This document shows positions 36,142 to 45,399 of a stretch of DNA of 64,000 nucleotides, in pieces. The translations under genes and the position numbers were made by a program. The stretch lies in the NCBI RefSeq assembly GCF_035982055.1, contig NZ_CP108427.1:7129001-7193000 (forward strand), written 5' to 3'. The notes under the pieces are model-generated. The model searched no databases. It had not been told where the DNA came from and was given only the letters and a program-made list of their open reading frames with translations. Position 1 is the first letter of the stretch. Each line of letters starts with the position of its first letter. This DNA comes from Streptomyces sp. NBC_01288 (GTDB lineage Bacteria; Actinomycetota; Actinomycetes; Streptomycetales; Streptomycetaceae).

Positions 36142-37329
36142 TCAGGCGCCCGTGTTGTCCAAGTCGGCCAGCGTCTTTGCTTCCGCCGGTGTTGCCGTCA
36201 GGCGGGACTGCGCCAGCGCTCGTGCCAGCTCTACCAGACCCCCCGTGTCGGAGACCTCCGTGGCGTAAAGGCGGTACGTGCTCGGGGTGTTGAAGGGTTG
36301 TTCCTGGGCTGCGGCTCGGCGGGCGGCGTCGGCGACCATGGCTGCTTCGGCGGTCACGCGGGCCTCGTGGGGGGAGTGGCCCTTGTGGAGGGCGGCGTGG
36401 CGGGTGCGTTCGCGGAGGTGGTCGTCGAAGTAGGGGGTGAGGGCCAACAGGCCGTCGTGGATGGAGACTTCGCGCCAGTGGAGGCGCATGCGGGGGAGTT
36501 GGCGCAGGGCGCTGGGGGGCTTGGGGGCGATGGACGCGAAGCGGACCTCCGACCACAACGGGCCAAGCCCGCGCAGGTCGTTGAGGTCGCGCCAGTGGGC
36601 TCGGGCCATGGGCAGGAGCCTCGGGAGGGCGAAGCCGGCCGAACAGGTCAGGGCGGCCAAGGAAGCCATCGGCGGGGCCACGCCGGTGGAGAGGAAGTCG
36701 AGGTTGTGCCCGGTCCAACGGGCCACCAGCGCCGCGTACTTGACGAGCTGGAAGCCCACCACGTCCAGCAGGGTGCCGAGGAGGATCAGCTGGAGACCGG
36801 TCCTGAGCAGGCCGGTCACCTCGCGGGCCCAGGTGACGCACACCGTGCACAGCGCCAGGGTGGCCGCGCTGTGCCCGAGCAGGTAGAGCACGATCATCTC
36901 GCTCATGTACGGCGTTCCCGCGTAGTACGTGTCGAGGTCGGTGAGCCGCTCGGTGCTCGGGTCGGCCAGCGTGAACAGCACGACGATGGCCACGATCAGC
37001 GCGCCGTAGGCGGCCATGCTGCGCAGGACCATGCGGCGGATCCGGGCGGGGGAACCGCCCCGCCAGTGGATCAGCAGGACGAGCAGGGAGCAGCTGTAGG
37101 CGGAGAGCATGCCGTAGGTCAGCGGGGCACCGAAGTTCGGGATGCCGGTGAGGCGGTTGACCGTGCCCAGGGTCAGCGGTGCCGAGCAGACCAGGGCCAG
37201 CGAGCCGAGGACGATCGCCGCGCAGGTGGACAGGGTCAACGGGTCGCGCGGGATCCGCCAGGGGCGGCGCAGCAGCACGGTGCAGGACAGCCCGAAGACG
37301 GCGGCGGCGAGATACACCATGAGGCTCAT
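36142..37329 (-). CDS. MAB_1171c-type (DUF6545) membrane protein, third copy of the operon
   Basis: 395 residues. About seven transmembrane helices occupy the first ~235, followed by a helical cytoplasmic domain. Family signatures: NRLTGIPNFGAPLTYG, LTDLDTYYAGTPYMSEMIVLYLLGH and ALVARWTGHNLD, with LHWREVSIHDGLLAL in the soluble part. The family is called a putative transporter in databases without a demonstrated substrate. Its ATG overlaps the stop of the previous paralog (ATGA). It closes the four-gene operon starting at 40,440. Confidence 0.85.
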   Translation of the reverse strand: MSLMVYLAAAVFGLSCTVLLRRPWRIPRDPLTLSTCAAIVLGSLALVCSAPLTLGTVNRLTGIPNFGAPLTYGMLSAYSCSLLVLLIHWRGGSPARIRRMVLRSMAAYGALIVAIVVLFTLADPSTERLTDLDTYYAGTPYMSEMIVLYLLGHSAATLALCTVCVTWAREVTGLLRTGLQLILLGTLLDVVGFQLVKYAALVARWTGHNLDFLSTGVAPPMASLAALTCSAGFALPRLLPMARAHWRDLNDLRGLGPLWSEVRFASIAPKPPSALRQLPRMRLHWREVSIHDGLLALTPYFDDHLRERTRHAALHKGHSPHEARVTAEAAMVADAARRAAAQEQPFNTPSTYRLYATEVSDTGGLVELARALAQSRLTATPAEAKTLADLDNTGA

Positions 37330-38531
37330 GCCCGGGTGCTCCCTTCCGTCGTGCCGGCGCGGACCCGGGCGGCGGCGACGAGCGGGGACCGGGTCAGCGC
37401 GTCCGCGATGGGCACGAGGAGGGCGGTGCCGGGGGCGCGGTCGGGGAGCCCGCCCGGTTCGTCGGCGGGCGCGGGGCGCGGGTCGCCGGCGCGTTCCTCC
37501 ACGTCACGTTGCCGCTCCTCGGCCACGGCCGCCGCCACGACCGCCGCCCACGCCGTCGCCTCGGCCTGCTCCGGGTCGCCGGTGGTCCCTGCCGCCGCCT
37601 CCAACGTCCGTTCGTACAGGGCCCGGTCGAAGAACGCGTCCAGGTGGCCGAGCGCGTTGTGGATGCTCGTCTGCCGCCACACCAGCCGGGTCGCGGGGGA
37701 GGACCAGCGCGGCCGGGGCAGCCGTAGCGCGCGGCGGGTGAGGAGTTCGGCCAGCTCGTGCTCCAGCGGTTCGAGACCGGCGTACGTCCGCCGGGCCTGC
37801 CGCCACTGGGTCAGCCGGGGGCCGGTCAGCGGGATCAGGACGCCTACGACGGTCAGGACCGCGCCCAGTCCGGCGGCGACCGGCGAGACCGTCGTCCCGA
37901 GCCGCGTCCAGTCCCGGCCGCACCAACGGGCGATCACCGCCGCGAACTTGGTCAGGCTGTACCCGGCGCCGCACAGCGAGCCGACGCCCAGCGTGATCAG
38001 GCCCGCGCGGAGCCAGCCGTGCACCTGCCGCGCCCAGCGCAGCGCCGACACCGCGGTGACACTGACGGCGGCGAGGTGCCCGGCCAGGTACAGCACGATC
38101 ATCTCGGCGATGAACGGCGTGGTCGCGTAGTAGGTGTCCAGGTCGGTGCGGCGCTCCACGGGGGTGCGGCCCAGCGCGAACGTCACGGCGATGCCGATGA
38201 GGATGAAGGTGTACGCCACGATCCAGCGGCGGGCGGTGCGGTGGACGTGCGGCCCGCCCCGCCAGTAGACGATCAGGACCTGCGAGGAGGCGCCGTACGC
38301 GGTGACCGACGCGTAGGTCAGCGGCGCGGCGAGGTTCGGGATGCCGCTGAGGTGGTTGATCGCGCCGACGGTGGGCGGCGCCCCGAGGAGGAAGCAGGCC
38401 CCGGCCAGGCCGAGGAACACGCAGATGACCCGGAGATAGGGGTCGTGCCAGTGGCGTATCAGGTCCGGGGTCTTCACCAGCACGCCCAGCCACAGCAGGC
38501 CGCAGCTGAGGTAGTCGATCAGGCTGCTCAT
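37326..38531 (-). CDS. MAB_1171c-type (DUF6545) membrane protein, second copy of the operon
   Basis: 401 residues, with the same plan as its neighbours: about seven helices, NHLSGIPNLAAPLTYA, RRTDLDTYYATTPFIAEMIV, VIARWCGRDW, then a soluble domain with LVWRQTSIHNALGHLDAFF. The identity to the other two copies is clearly partial, so the triplication is old rather than recent. The ATG overlaps the stop of the HExxH peptidase gene (ATGA). Confidence 0.85.
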   Translation of the reverse strand: MSSLIDYLSCGLLWLGVLVKTPDLIRHWHDPYLRVICVFLGLAGACFLLGAPPTVGAINHLSGIPNLAAPLTYASVTAYGASSQVLIVYWRGGPHVHRTARRWIVAYTFILIGIAVTFALGRTPVERRTDLDTYYATTPFIAEMIVLYLAGHLAAVSVTAVSALRWARQVHGWLRAGLITLGVGSLCGAGYSLTKFAAVIARWCGRDWTRLGTTVSPVAAGLGAVLTVVGVLIPLTGPRLTQWRQARRTYAGLEPLEHELAELLTRRALRLPRPRWSSPATRLVWRQTSIHNALGHLDAFFDRALYERTLEAAAGTTGDPEQAEATAWAAVVAAAVAEERQRDVEERAGDPRPAPADEPGGLPDRAPGTALLVPIADALTRSPLVAAARVRAGTTEGSTRA

Positions 38532-39103
38532 TTTCTGGTCCCGCGGTAGTTGAGGGCGGCGCCGATCCGCCCGGCGACCCCCTGCGTGCCGTCGTCGGCC
38601 GCGGGATCGTGCGCGGGGTTCGCTGTGGCCGCCGCCTGGAGCCAGGGTCGCAGCCGGCCGCTCATCAACATGCCGAACCTGTCCGCCTCTTGTTCGTCGG
38701 CGAGGCTGAAGTCGGTACGGGCGGCGACGGGCCGGGGGCTGCCGTCGGCGGTCGGTTCCGGCGCGGGGGCGGCGGTGCGCTGGTGCATGTGCCACACCTC
38801 GTGGCAGAAGATCACGATCTGGTGCCAGGCGGCGGCCCGCTTGTCGATGACGATGACGTCGTAGGTGTCGCCCTCCAGCCACAGCCCGCTGGCGGTGTGC
38901 GGCGGGAACACCTCGCGGCGGACGACGATCTCACGCCCCCGCCAGCGCGTGACGGAGTCGACCAGCGCGTCGAACAGGGCCTCGGGGTCGGCCGGGACCG
39001 GGACGCGCATGGGATCGATGAGGGCACCGGCGAACCGGCGCATCTCCTTCTTCGTGCGCACCGCTGCAATATGCCAGGACATACGCCGACTCAGCCACCT
39101 CAC
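38528..39103 (-). CDS. HExxH metallopeptidase-like protein (ImmA/IrrE-like)
   Basis: 191 residues. The zinc site is complete: HEVWH at residues 101-105 and a downstream EQEADRFG (about 138-144) giving the third ligand, the pattern of ImmA/IrrE peptidases. Two basic helices precede it and a disordered Pro/Ala loop separates the motifs. GTG 39,103 overlaps the upstream stop (GTGA). ImmA/IrrE peptidases cleave regulators, usually of the XRE type. Peptidases of this kind often accompany DUF6545 genes with an XRE regulator; here no XRE gene is present in the operon. Confidence 0.82.
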   Translation of the reverse strand: MRWLSRRMSWHIAAVRTKKEMRRFAGALIDPMRVPVPADPEALFDALVDSVTRWRGREIVVRREVFPPHTASGLWLEGDTYDVIVIDKRAAAWHQIVIFCHEVWHMHQRTAAPAPEPTADGSPRPVAARTDFSLADEQEADRFGMLMSGRLRPWLQAAATANPAHDPAADDGTQGVAGRIGAALNYRGTRK

Positions 39104-40440
39104 CGTCGCCGCGGCAGCAGGAAGCGGGGCGCTTCCGCGGGATGGACGGGGGGAGTACGACGCACCGGGTCCGCCGAACTCGCCGCCGGGGGCCCGGAGT
39201 TGACCTGAGCCGCGGAATTGGCCTGAACGGCACCCACCGTCTCCGCCGCGCCGGCCCCCGTCCCCTCACTCCTCGCCGCCACCCGCACCGCGTCGATGGC
39301 GTCGCGGTGGCGCAGGGCGCGGGAGACGGGCCCGATCTCCTGGAGGAGGTCGGCGGTGTCGGGATGTCCGGTGCCGTCGTCGCGGCGGCCGGAGTCGATG
39401 GCGTCCAGGATCGCCACCGCCGCCGCGAGGGCCTTCGCACGGCGCGGGGTGCAGCCGAGGCGGAGGGCGGCGCGGTGGGCGCGGGTGCGGAGGTCCTCGT
39501 CGAGGTGGCGGGCGAGGGGCAGGAGGACGTCGCGGATGTACGTCTCCCGGCGGATCAGGCGCAGTTCGGGCGCCGCGCACAGCAGGAAGGGGACGCCGGC
39601 GCCGTCGACGGAGCGCATCAGGACGTACAGCGGCCGGAGCCGGTGGTGGGCGAGGCGTACGCGCAGGCGGCCGTGCAGGTACTGGCCGGTGTGCGGCAGG
39701 ATGAAACCGACGGCGATCAGTACGGCGGCGAGGCAGGCCGAGCACGGAGCGACGTCCGTGCTGAGCGCGTCGAGGTCGTGCCCCGTCCAACGGGCCGTCA
39801 CCGCCGTGAGTTTGGCGAGATCGAAGACCAGGCTCAGCGTGTAACCCGCGCCCAGGAACGTCAGTCCCCAGCGCAGCCAGCCGTGCAGGGCGTCCGCGCG
39901 GACCCAGTTCCAGATGAGCCGCACGGTGATCAGCGCGGCCACGGTGTGCGCGAGCAGATAGAGCAGGATCTCCTCGCGCATGAAGGGCGTGCCGGCGTAG
40001 TACGTGTCCAGGTCCCGCACCCGCTCCACCGGCACGTCGGCGAGGGCGAACAGCACCCACAGCGCCACGATCACGCCCGAGTAGACGGAGATGATCCAGC
40101 GTCTGGCGCGCCGGGTCGTGTTCGAACGGTCGGACAGCCCGAAGCGCCAGGCGACGATGAGCAGTAACCCCGCTCCGCTGAACGCGGTGAGCAGCGAATA
40201 CGCCCACGGCGCCGCGAAGTTGGGCACACCGGTGACCCGGTTGATCCAGCCGATGACCGACGGCGTCACGGACACGAACAGCGCGCAGGCGAACAGCAGC
40301 AGCCCGCCGACCGCCCGCAGCAGCGGGTCCCGCCACATCCGGATGATGGTCGGCAGCTTCAGCGCGAGGGCGGCACCGAGGACCACCGTGGGGACCCATA
40401 CGAAGGACGTGTACAGCTCACCGAGGAAGGTCGTCACCAC
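39100..40440 (-). CDS. MAB_1171c-type (DUF6545) membrane protein, first copy of the operon
   Basis: 446 residues from GTG 40,440, with GGGGGAG nine bases upstream; GTG 40,437 is equivalent. Seven-helix domain with NRVTGVPNFAAPWAYS, RDLDTYYAGTPFMREEILLYLLAH and VTARWTGHDLD, then a soluble domain with LRLIRRETYIRDVLLPLARHLDEDL. The C-terminus carries a ~60-residue Ala/Pro-rich tail missing in the paralogs. It is the operon's first gene and is divergent from the arabinofuranosidase gene. Possible roles are a lipid, lipoprotein or signal transporter, or a membrane sensor. Confidence 0.84.
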   Translation of the reverse strand: MVTTFLGELYTSFVWVPTVVLGAALALKLPTIIRMWRDPLLRAVGGLLLFACALFVSVTPSVIGWINRVTGVPNFAAPWAYSLLTAFSGAGLLLIVAWRFGLSDRSNTTRRARRWIISVYSGVIVALWVLFALADVPVERVRDLDTYYAGTPFMREEILLYLLAHTVAALITVRLIWNWVRADALHGWLRWGLTFLGAGYTLSLVFDLAKLTAVTARWTGHDLDALSTDVAPCSACLAAVLIAVGFILPHTGQYLHGRLRVRLAHHRLRPLYVLMRSVDGAGVPFLLCAAPELRLIRRETYIRDVLLPLARHLDEDLRTRAHRAALRLGCTPRRAKALAAAVAILDAIDSGRRDDGTGHPDTADLLQEIGPVSRALRHRDAIDAVRVAARSEGTGAGAAETVGAVQANSAAQVNSGPPAASSADPVRRTPPVHPAEAPRFLLPRRR

Positions 40441-40631
40441 GTCGTACGCTCCCCCTTCCCGCCGTCCGCTGCACAAGCCGGTCCGAGGTTACGCGCCCAC
40501 AACTGTCAACGTCATGTCTTCCGGTGGCCGTTGTGGGACCGGGAACGACCGCTGTGTCCGGAAATCGCCCCCGAGAATGCACAGTGCAGAGTGGCCGACC
40601 CATTGACGCGGAGGCGGTGAGATTTTACGGT

Positions 40632-40672
40632 CCTGTTCGAGGTTACGAGCGATACACGGTATTTCGAACAGG
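40632..40672. promoter_or_regulatory. Inverted repeat upstream of the arabinofuranosidase gene
   Basis: CCTGTTCGA (40,632-40,640) is repeated inverted as TCGAACAGG (40,664-40,672), with 23 bases between and TTTTT immediately after. The position, about 115 bases before the GH51 start, suits an operator for a sugar regulator. A transcript hairpin with the T-run as a terminator is the alternative. Confidence 0.45.
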
Positions 40673-40677
40673 TTTTT

Positions 40678-40743
40678 AGGGGCGCGGGGCTGTATCTATA
40701 TGCGGCTCCGCCGCCTGGGCGCGACCAGCCACAGCGAACCCGC
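40678..40743 (-). repeat. Dispersed Streptomyces repeat, long form
   Basis: A 66-base element running AGGGGCGCGGGGCTGTAT through GCGGCTCCGCCG to GCGCGACCAGCCAC, ending ACCCGCA. It is the reverse-complement long form of the repeat family seen at 25,434, 25,351, 30,370 and 36,092. It lies 43 bases before the GH51 ATG. Confidence 0.75.
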
Positions 40744-40785
40744 ACTCGCCCACGAATCACAAGCCACCCCTCCCGAAAGGCCCGC

Positions 40786-42300
40786 ATGCGCACCGCCCGC
40801 TTCACTCTCGACCCCGCCTTCACCGTCGGCGAAGTCAACCCCCGCCTCTTCGGCTCGTTCGTAGAACACCTCGGCCGCTGCGTATACACCGGCATCTTCG
40901 AACCGGACCACCCCACCGCGGACGACCAAGGCATCCGCCAGGACGTCCTAGACCTGGTCCGCGAACTCGGCGTCACCACCATCCGCTACCCCGGCGGCAA
41001 CTTCGTCTCCGGCTACAAGTGGGAGGACTCGGTAGGCCCCGCAGAGACCCGTCCCCGCCGCCTCGACCTCGCCTGGCGCTCGACGGAGTCCAACCGGTTC
41101 GGCCTGTCCGAATACATCGCGTTCCTGAAGAAGCTCGGCCCCCAGGCAGAACCGATGATGGCGATCAACCTCGGCACGCGCGGAGTCGCCGAGGCCCTGG
41201 AACTCCAGGAGTACGCCAACCACCCCGCCGGCACGACCCTCGCCGAGCAGCGGATCGCCCACGGCGACAAGGACCCCTTCGGCATCAAGGTCTGGTGTCT
41301 CGGCAACGAGATGGACGGCCCCTGGCAGACGGGCCACAAGACCGCCGAGGAGTACGGCCGGATCGCCGCCGAGACGGCCCGCGCGATGCGCCAGATCGAC
41401 GCCGGTGTCGAACTCGTCGCCTGCGGCTCCTCCTCCCAGGCCATGCCGACCTTCGCCGAGTGGGAGTCGACGGTCCTCCAGGAGACGTACGACCTGGTCG
41501 ACTACATCTCGCTGCACGCCTACTACCAGCCGACCGACGGCGACCTCGACTCCTTCATCGCCTCGGCCGTCGACATGGAGTCGTTCATCGAGAACGTGGT
41601 CGCGACCGCCGACCACGTGGGCGCCCGCCTCAAGTCGAAGAAGAAGATCAACCTCTCCTTCGACGAGTGGAACGTCTGGTACACGTCGGACTGGGAGGAG
41701 CAGACGAAGAACGCGGACCCGGCCGAGTGGCCGGAGGCCCCGCGTCTCCTGGAGGACAACTACAGCGTCATGGACGCGGTGGTCTTCGGCTCGCTCATGA
41801 TCGCCCTGCTCCGGCACGCCGACCGCGTCACCGTCGCCTGCCTCGCCCAGCTCGTCAACGTCATCGCGCCGATCATGACCGAGCCCGGCGGCCCGGCCTG
41901 GCGGCAGACGACGTTCTTCCCCTTCGCGCAGGCCTCGCGGTACGGCCGCGGCCAGGTCCTCGACGTCCGCGTCGACTCCCCGAAGCAGGAGACGCGGAAG
42001 TACGGCGAGGCCGACCTGCTGCACGCCACCGCGGTGCGCGGCGAGGACGGTTCGGTCACGGTGTTCGCCGTCAACCGCAGCCGCACCGAGTCCCTCCCGC
42101 TCGAAGTCGGCCTGAACGGCCTGGACTTGACGTCGGTCGTCGAGCACAGCGCCCTCGCGGACGCCGACCCGGACGCCCGCAACACCCTGGCCGACCCGGA
42201 GCGGGTGGCCCCGCACGAGGTCGAGGGCACCACCCTCCAGGACGGCACCCTGACCGCCGTACTGGAGCCGCTGTCCTGGAACATGATCCGACTCGGCTGA
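40786..42300 (+). CDS. GH51 alpha-L-arabinofuranosidase
   Basis: 504 residues, full length for the family. The (beta/alpha)8 domain carries the acid/base Glu175 in WCLGNEMDGPWQ and the nucleophile Glu294 in LSFDEWNVWY. Other signatures are RYPGGNFVSGYKWED and AINLGTRGVAEALELQEY. The C-terminal ~110 residues form the usual beta-sandwich. No signal peptide, so it acts on imported arabino-oligosaccharides, releasing terminal alpha-L-arabinofuranose. ATG 40,786 has GAAAGG at 6 bases. Convergent with and 5 bases from the exported GH35 enzyme, which suggests joint use of arabinogalactan-type side chains. Confidence 0.94.
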   Translation: MRTARFTLDPAFTVGEVNPRLFGSFVEHLGRCVYTGIFEPDHPTADDQGIRQDVLDLVRELGVTTIRYPGGNFVSGYKWEDSVGPAETRPRRLDLAWRSTESNRFGLSEYIAFLKKLGPQAEPMMAINLGTRGVAEALELQEYANHPAGTTLAEQRIAHGDKDPFGIKVWCLGNEMDGPWQTGHKTAEEYGRIAAETARAMRQIDAGVELVACGSSSQAMPTFAEWESTVLQETYDLVDYISLHAYYQPTDGDLDSFIASAVDMESFIENVVATADHVGARLKSKKKINLSFDEWNVWYTSDWEEQTKNADPAEWPEAPRLLEDNYSVMDAVVFGSLMIALLRHADRVTVACLAQLVNVIAPIMTEPGGPAWRQTTFFPFAQASRYGRGQVLDVRVDSPKQETRKYGEADLLHATAVRGEDGSVTVFAVNRSRTESLPLEVGLNGLDLTSVVEHSALADADPDARNTLADPERVAPHEVEGTTLQDGTLTAVLEPLSWNMIRLG

Positions 42301-42305
42301 GGTGG

Positions 42306-45281
42306 CTACCGGCCGGGGGAGGCCACCGGCGAGACCGGTACTCCTCCGGCCGCACTCCCCAACAGAGTCAGCCGTACGTCCTTCGGGCCGGCCGGTGTGG
42401 TGCCGTCGGACAGGACGGCCAGGGCGAGGGTGTTGGTGCCCCGGGTGCGGAGGATCCCGTTCGGCAGGGCGAAGGTGTGCTGCGGGCCCACGTCGTTGAT
42501 GTACTGGCCCATGTTCCAGCCGTTGAGGAAGATCTGGACGCGGTAGGCGCGCGTCGGGTCGTCGTCGAGGACGAGGCCGATCGAGGCGTCGATGCCGCTG
42601 TCCACGGCGAGCTTGAAACTGGTCCGGTACCAGGCCACGCCCTGCCGCTTGTCGGCGCGGGGGAGGGTGACGGCCTCCCAGCCGGCGTCCGCGTACCCCG
42701 GCAGGTGCCAGCCCTCCCGCTCGCCGTACAGCCCGCCGTTGTTCTGCGGCCCGCGCACCGGGTCGGGTGAGGCCTCGCCCTGGAGTCGCCAACTCACCTT
42801 CGGCGAGGCGCCCTTGAAGGTCACCGCAGTCAGACCCCGGGCCACCTTGTGGGTGTCGAGGGCCTTGCCGTCCTGGTCGTGCTGCATCCGCCGCACCAGC
42901 ACGGACAGGACGTGCGAGCCGGCCGCGCGCACCTTCTCCGGGACCGGCAGAGTCGCCTTCGCCGTCCAACTGCCCTGCCGCACACTGCTGTTCGTCGGCA
43001 CCGGCATCCGGTGGGTGCCGAGCGGTTCGCCGTCGAGCCAGGCCATCAGCAGCCCCTGGGTGCCGGTGCTGTAGGCGAGGGTCACCGACTCCAGGTCGTC
43101 GGCCGTGGTCGTCGTGAAGCGGCCCCGGTACCAGACGTCGCCGTAGTGGAAGCCGTAGTCGTCGGCGAAGAGCAGCGGCTGCCCGGCGGGGACGGCCGTC
43201 GTGCTGAACGTCGAAGTCCTGTCCGCCGCCGTCCACTTGGAGTCGTCGAAGGCGACCGCGGCCTCCTGGTTCTCCACCTTCCGGCGCCAGCCGTCGAGTG
43301 CGGGGAGCGGTACCGCGGGCACCCCCGGCAGCAGCGCGTCCGGGTTCGAGCGCAGGCTGCCCGCGTTGGTGACGGTCGAGGGCACGGCCCGCCCGTTCCA
43401 GGTGACGTCGGCGATGCCGCGCGGCCCCCACACCTCCAGGCCGGTCTCGGCGATGGTGTCACCGGTGAGCTGGGCGGTCGTCCCGCTGACGGTGGCCTCA
43501 CGGAGCAGTGCCGGGCCGTAGACCAGCGCGGTGCCCGAACCGGTCTCGTACGGCCACAGGCGTACGGAGCCGGCCTCGTCGGCGAAGACCAGCAGGAGGG
43601 GGTTGTCGACGCCGCCGCCCTCGACGAGGACGCGGGTCAGGCCGCCGATGCCGAGCGGGACGGTGACGTGCAGGAGACCGCGGTCCCAGACCCAGGCGGC
43701 CTGCGCGTCGAGCCGGGTCACCACGGGCTCGTCCGGGCACTCGACCACGATGTGGGCCATCTCGCCGCGTGTCCCGGCGAACACGGCGATGTCCTGCCGG
43801 CCGGCGGTGAGGGACATCATCGGCGTGATCGTCGAGTACCTCAGCTTGCGCCCGCCGAGGGCGAGTTGGGTGACGAGGAGGCGGGCGTCCTGGGCCGGGA
43901 CGGTGACCTCGATGTCGTCGGTCGTGGTCGGCAGCGTCGAAGTGACCGCCTTCGTACCGTCGTTGCGCAGGACGTAGACGTGCGCGCCGGTGTCGGCGTT
44001 GGTGAGGTGGTAGACCTTCAGGCCGTCCGCCTTGACGTCCGCCGCCTTGTCCAGCTTCGCGAAGTCGGGCACGGTCCGCAGCAGATGGCCGAGTTGGTGC
44101 ATCGGCACGAGCTTCGCGGTCGCGTTGCGGCCCTCGTCGAAGGCGGCGCCGTAGTCGTACGAGGTATAGACGACCGGCGCGGGCAGCCAGCCCCACGAGG
44201 TGCCGCCGAAAGTCATGTAGACGTTGTGCAGGGTGAGTCCGTTGGCGAGGTTGGTGAGATAGAAACGCCGTTCGTACGCCGCGTCACGCGTCCGGCGCGA
44301 CTCCGCGTACCCCTTGCCGTCGAACCAGGACCCGCCCCACGGGTCGAACCAGCCGCCACCGAACTCCGGCACGAAACCAGGGGTCTTGGGGCTGGCGGTG
44401 GCCCCGCCCTTCGCCCCGCCGATCCCGTAGTGCCCCCAGTCCGGCGGGAGTTGGGACGGCGAGGGATACCCGTCGAAGCCGTACAGCCAACCGCCCTTGT
44501 CCGCGCCGGTGTCGAAGGACCCCGGGGTCCAATAGCCGTTGCGTCCCTTGTCGTTGTGGAACAGGGGGACGTCGATCCCGTCGGCGCGCACCTTCTTGTA
44601 CAGGTGGGACATGTAGGCGATGTCGGACGGCTGGGTGGTCTGGGCGTCGTACTCGTTCTCGATCTGGTAGAGCAGGACCGTGCCCGTGCCCTGGGTGAAC
44701 AGGTGCTTGGAGACGATGGAGTCGACGTGAGTCAGCCACTCGTCGACGTGCGAGAGATACGTCGGGTCGGCGGTGCGGGCCGTGCCCTTCGTGGCGGTGA
44801 GCCAGCCGGGGAAGCCGCCCGCGTCGATCTCCGCGTTGATGTACGGGCCGGGGCGCAGGATGACGTAGAGGCCGGTCTCGGCGGCCATGCGCAGGAACAG
44901 GTCGAGGTCCCGGATGCCCGTGAAGTCGTAGCTGCCCTGGGCGGGGGAGTGGTAGTTCCACGAGACGTAGATGCTGACCGCGTTGTAGCCGAAGGCGCGC
45001 ATCTTCTGGAGGACGTCGCGCCACAGGGACGGGCTCGGCAGCCGGAAGGGGTGCATCTCGCCCGACCACAGGACCAGGCGTTTTCCGTCGACGATCAGGG
45101 AGTAGCGGTCGTACCCGATCGTGTGGGGCTGCCCGTCCGCGGCCGGAGGCGCGGGGGGCGGGCCGGTCGGCACGACATGCGCGGCGTACGCGTCCCCGCT
45201 ACCGCCGCTGCCACCCCCCAGCGCGAATCCGAGCGCGGCCGTTCCCGCGAGGGTGCTGAAGGTACGCCTGCTCAGCTCCAC
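42306..45281 (-). CDS. Exported GH35 beta-galactosidase
   Basis: 991 residues from GTG 45,281, which has GAGGAG nearby. A Tat signal leads (SRRTFSTLAGTAALGFALGG, twin Arg). The GH35 barrel (about residues 55-400) shows WSGEMHPFRLP, RPGPYINAEIDAGGFPGWL, the acid/base Glu210 in YQIENEYD and the nucleophile Glu306 in FVPEFGGGW. Galactose-binding-like jelly rolls fill the C-terminal half, ending in the typical VQIFLNGWNMGQY segment. It would release beta-galactose outside the cell from plant galactans or arabinogalactan. It complements the cytoplasmic GH51 enzyme. Confidence 0.93.
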   Translation of the reverse strand: MELSRRTFSTLAGTAALGFALGGGSGGSGDAYAAHVVPTGPPPAPPAADGQPHTIGYDRYSLIVDGKRLVLWSGEMHPFRLPSPSLWRDVLQKMRAFGYNAVSIYVSWNYHSPAQGSYDFTGIRDLDLFLRMAAETGLYVILRPGPYINAEIDAGGFPGWLTATKGTARTADPTYLSHVDEWLTHVDSIVSKHLFTQGTGTVLLYQIENEYDAQTTQPSDIAYMSHLYKKVRADGIDVPLFHNDKGRNGYWTPGSFDTGADKGGWLYGFDGYPSPSQLPPDWGHYGIGGAKGGATASPKTPGFVPEFGGGWFDPWGGSWFDGKGYAESRRTRDAAYERRFYLTNLANGLTLHNVYMTFGGTSWGWLPAPVVYTSYDYGAAFDEGRNATAKLVPMHQLGHLLRTVPDFAKLDKAADVKADGLKVYHLTNADTGAHVYVLRNDGTKAVTSTLPTTTDDIEVTVPAQDARLLVTQLALGGRKLRYSTITPMMSLTAGRQDIAVFAGTRGEMAHIVVECPDEPVVTRLDAQAAWVWDRGLLHVTVPLGIGGLTRVLVEGGGVDNPLLLVFADEAGSVRLWPYETGSGTALVYGPALLREATVSGTTAQLTGDTIAETGLEVWGPRGIADVTWNGRAVPSTVTNAGSLRSNPDALLPGVPAVPLPALDGWRRKVENQEAAVAFDDSKWTAADRTSTFSTTAVPAGQPLLFADDYGFHYGDVWYRGRFTTTTADDLESVTLAYSTGTQGLLMAWLDGEPLGTHRMPVPTNSSVRQGSWTAKATLPVPEKVRAAGSHVLSVLVRRMQHDQDGKALDTHKVARGLTAVTFKGASPKVSWRLQGEASPDPVRGPQNNGGLYGEREGWHLPGYADAGWEAVTLPRADKRQGVAWYRTSFKLAVDSGIDASIGLVLDDDPTRAYRVQIFLNGWNMGQYINDVGPQHTFALPNGILRTRGTNTLALAVLSDGTTPAGPKDVRLTLLGSAAGGVPVSPVASPGR

Positions 45282-45399
45282 TGGAAGCTCCTCCCGGGTC
45301 CGGTCCGTCGGCGGCACGTGCGAAGCCATTTTCCGTGGTCGTCCCAGGAGGCCGTCGTGCGGGGCCATTCTCTACGCCAGAACGGACCACAATGGACGC

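Larger units (their letters stand above)
40441..40785. other. Divergent intergenic region between the DUF6545 operon and the GH51 gene
   Basis: 345 bases that must hold both promoters. Visible structures are a 9-base inverted repeat (40,632-40,672) and a long-form dispersed repeat (40,678-40,743). Between 40,500 and 40,630 I see only GC-rich sequence with short runs such as TGTCAACGTCATGTC and no convincing promoter pair. Confidence 0.4.

Noticed and set aside
34802..36850. A long open minus-strand frame across the IclR, SMP-30 and DUF6545 genes
   Set aside because: It is antisense to two well-supported genes, Pro/Arg-rich, and without any recognisable motif.
38528..39103. A toxin-antitoxin reading of the HExxH peptidase
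   Set aside because: No antitoxin-like XRE or COG2856 partner lies beside it; a regulatory peptidase fits the motifs better.
25329..42300. A joint arabinan pathway of the AftD-like enzyme and the GH51 arabinofuranosidase
   Set aside because: They are in separate operons 11 kb apart, and GH51 with GH35 fits use of plant arabinogalactan better; proximity alone is weak.
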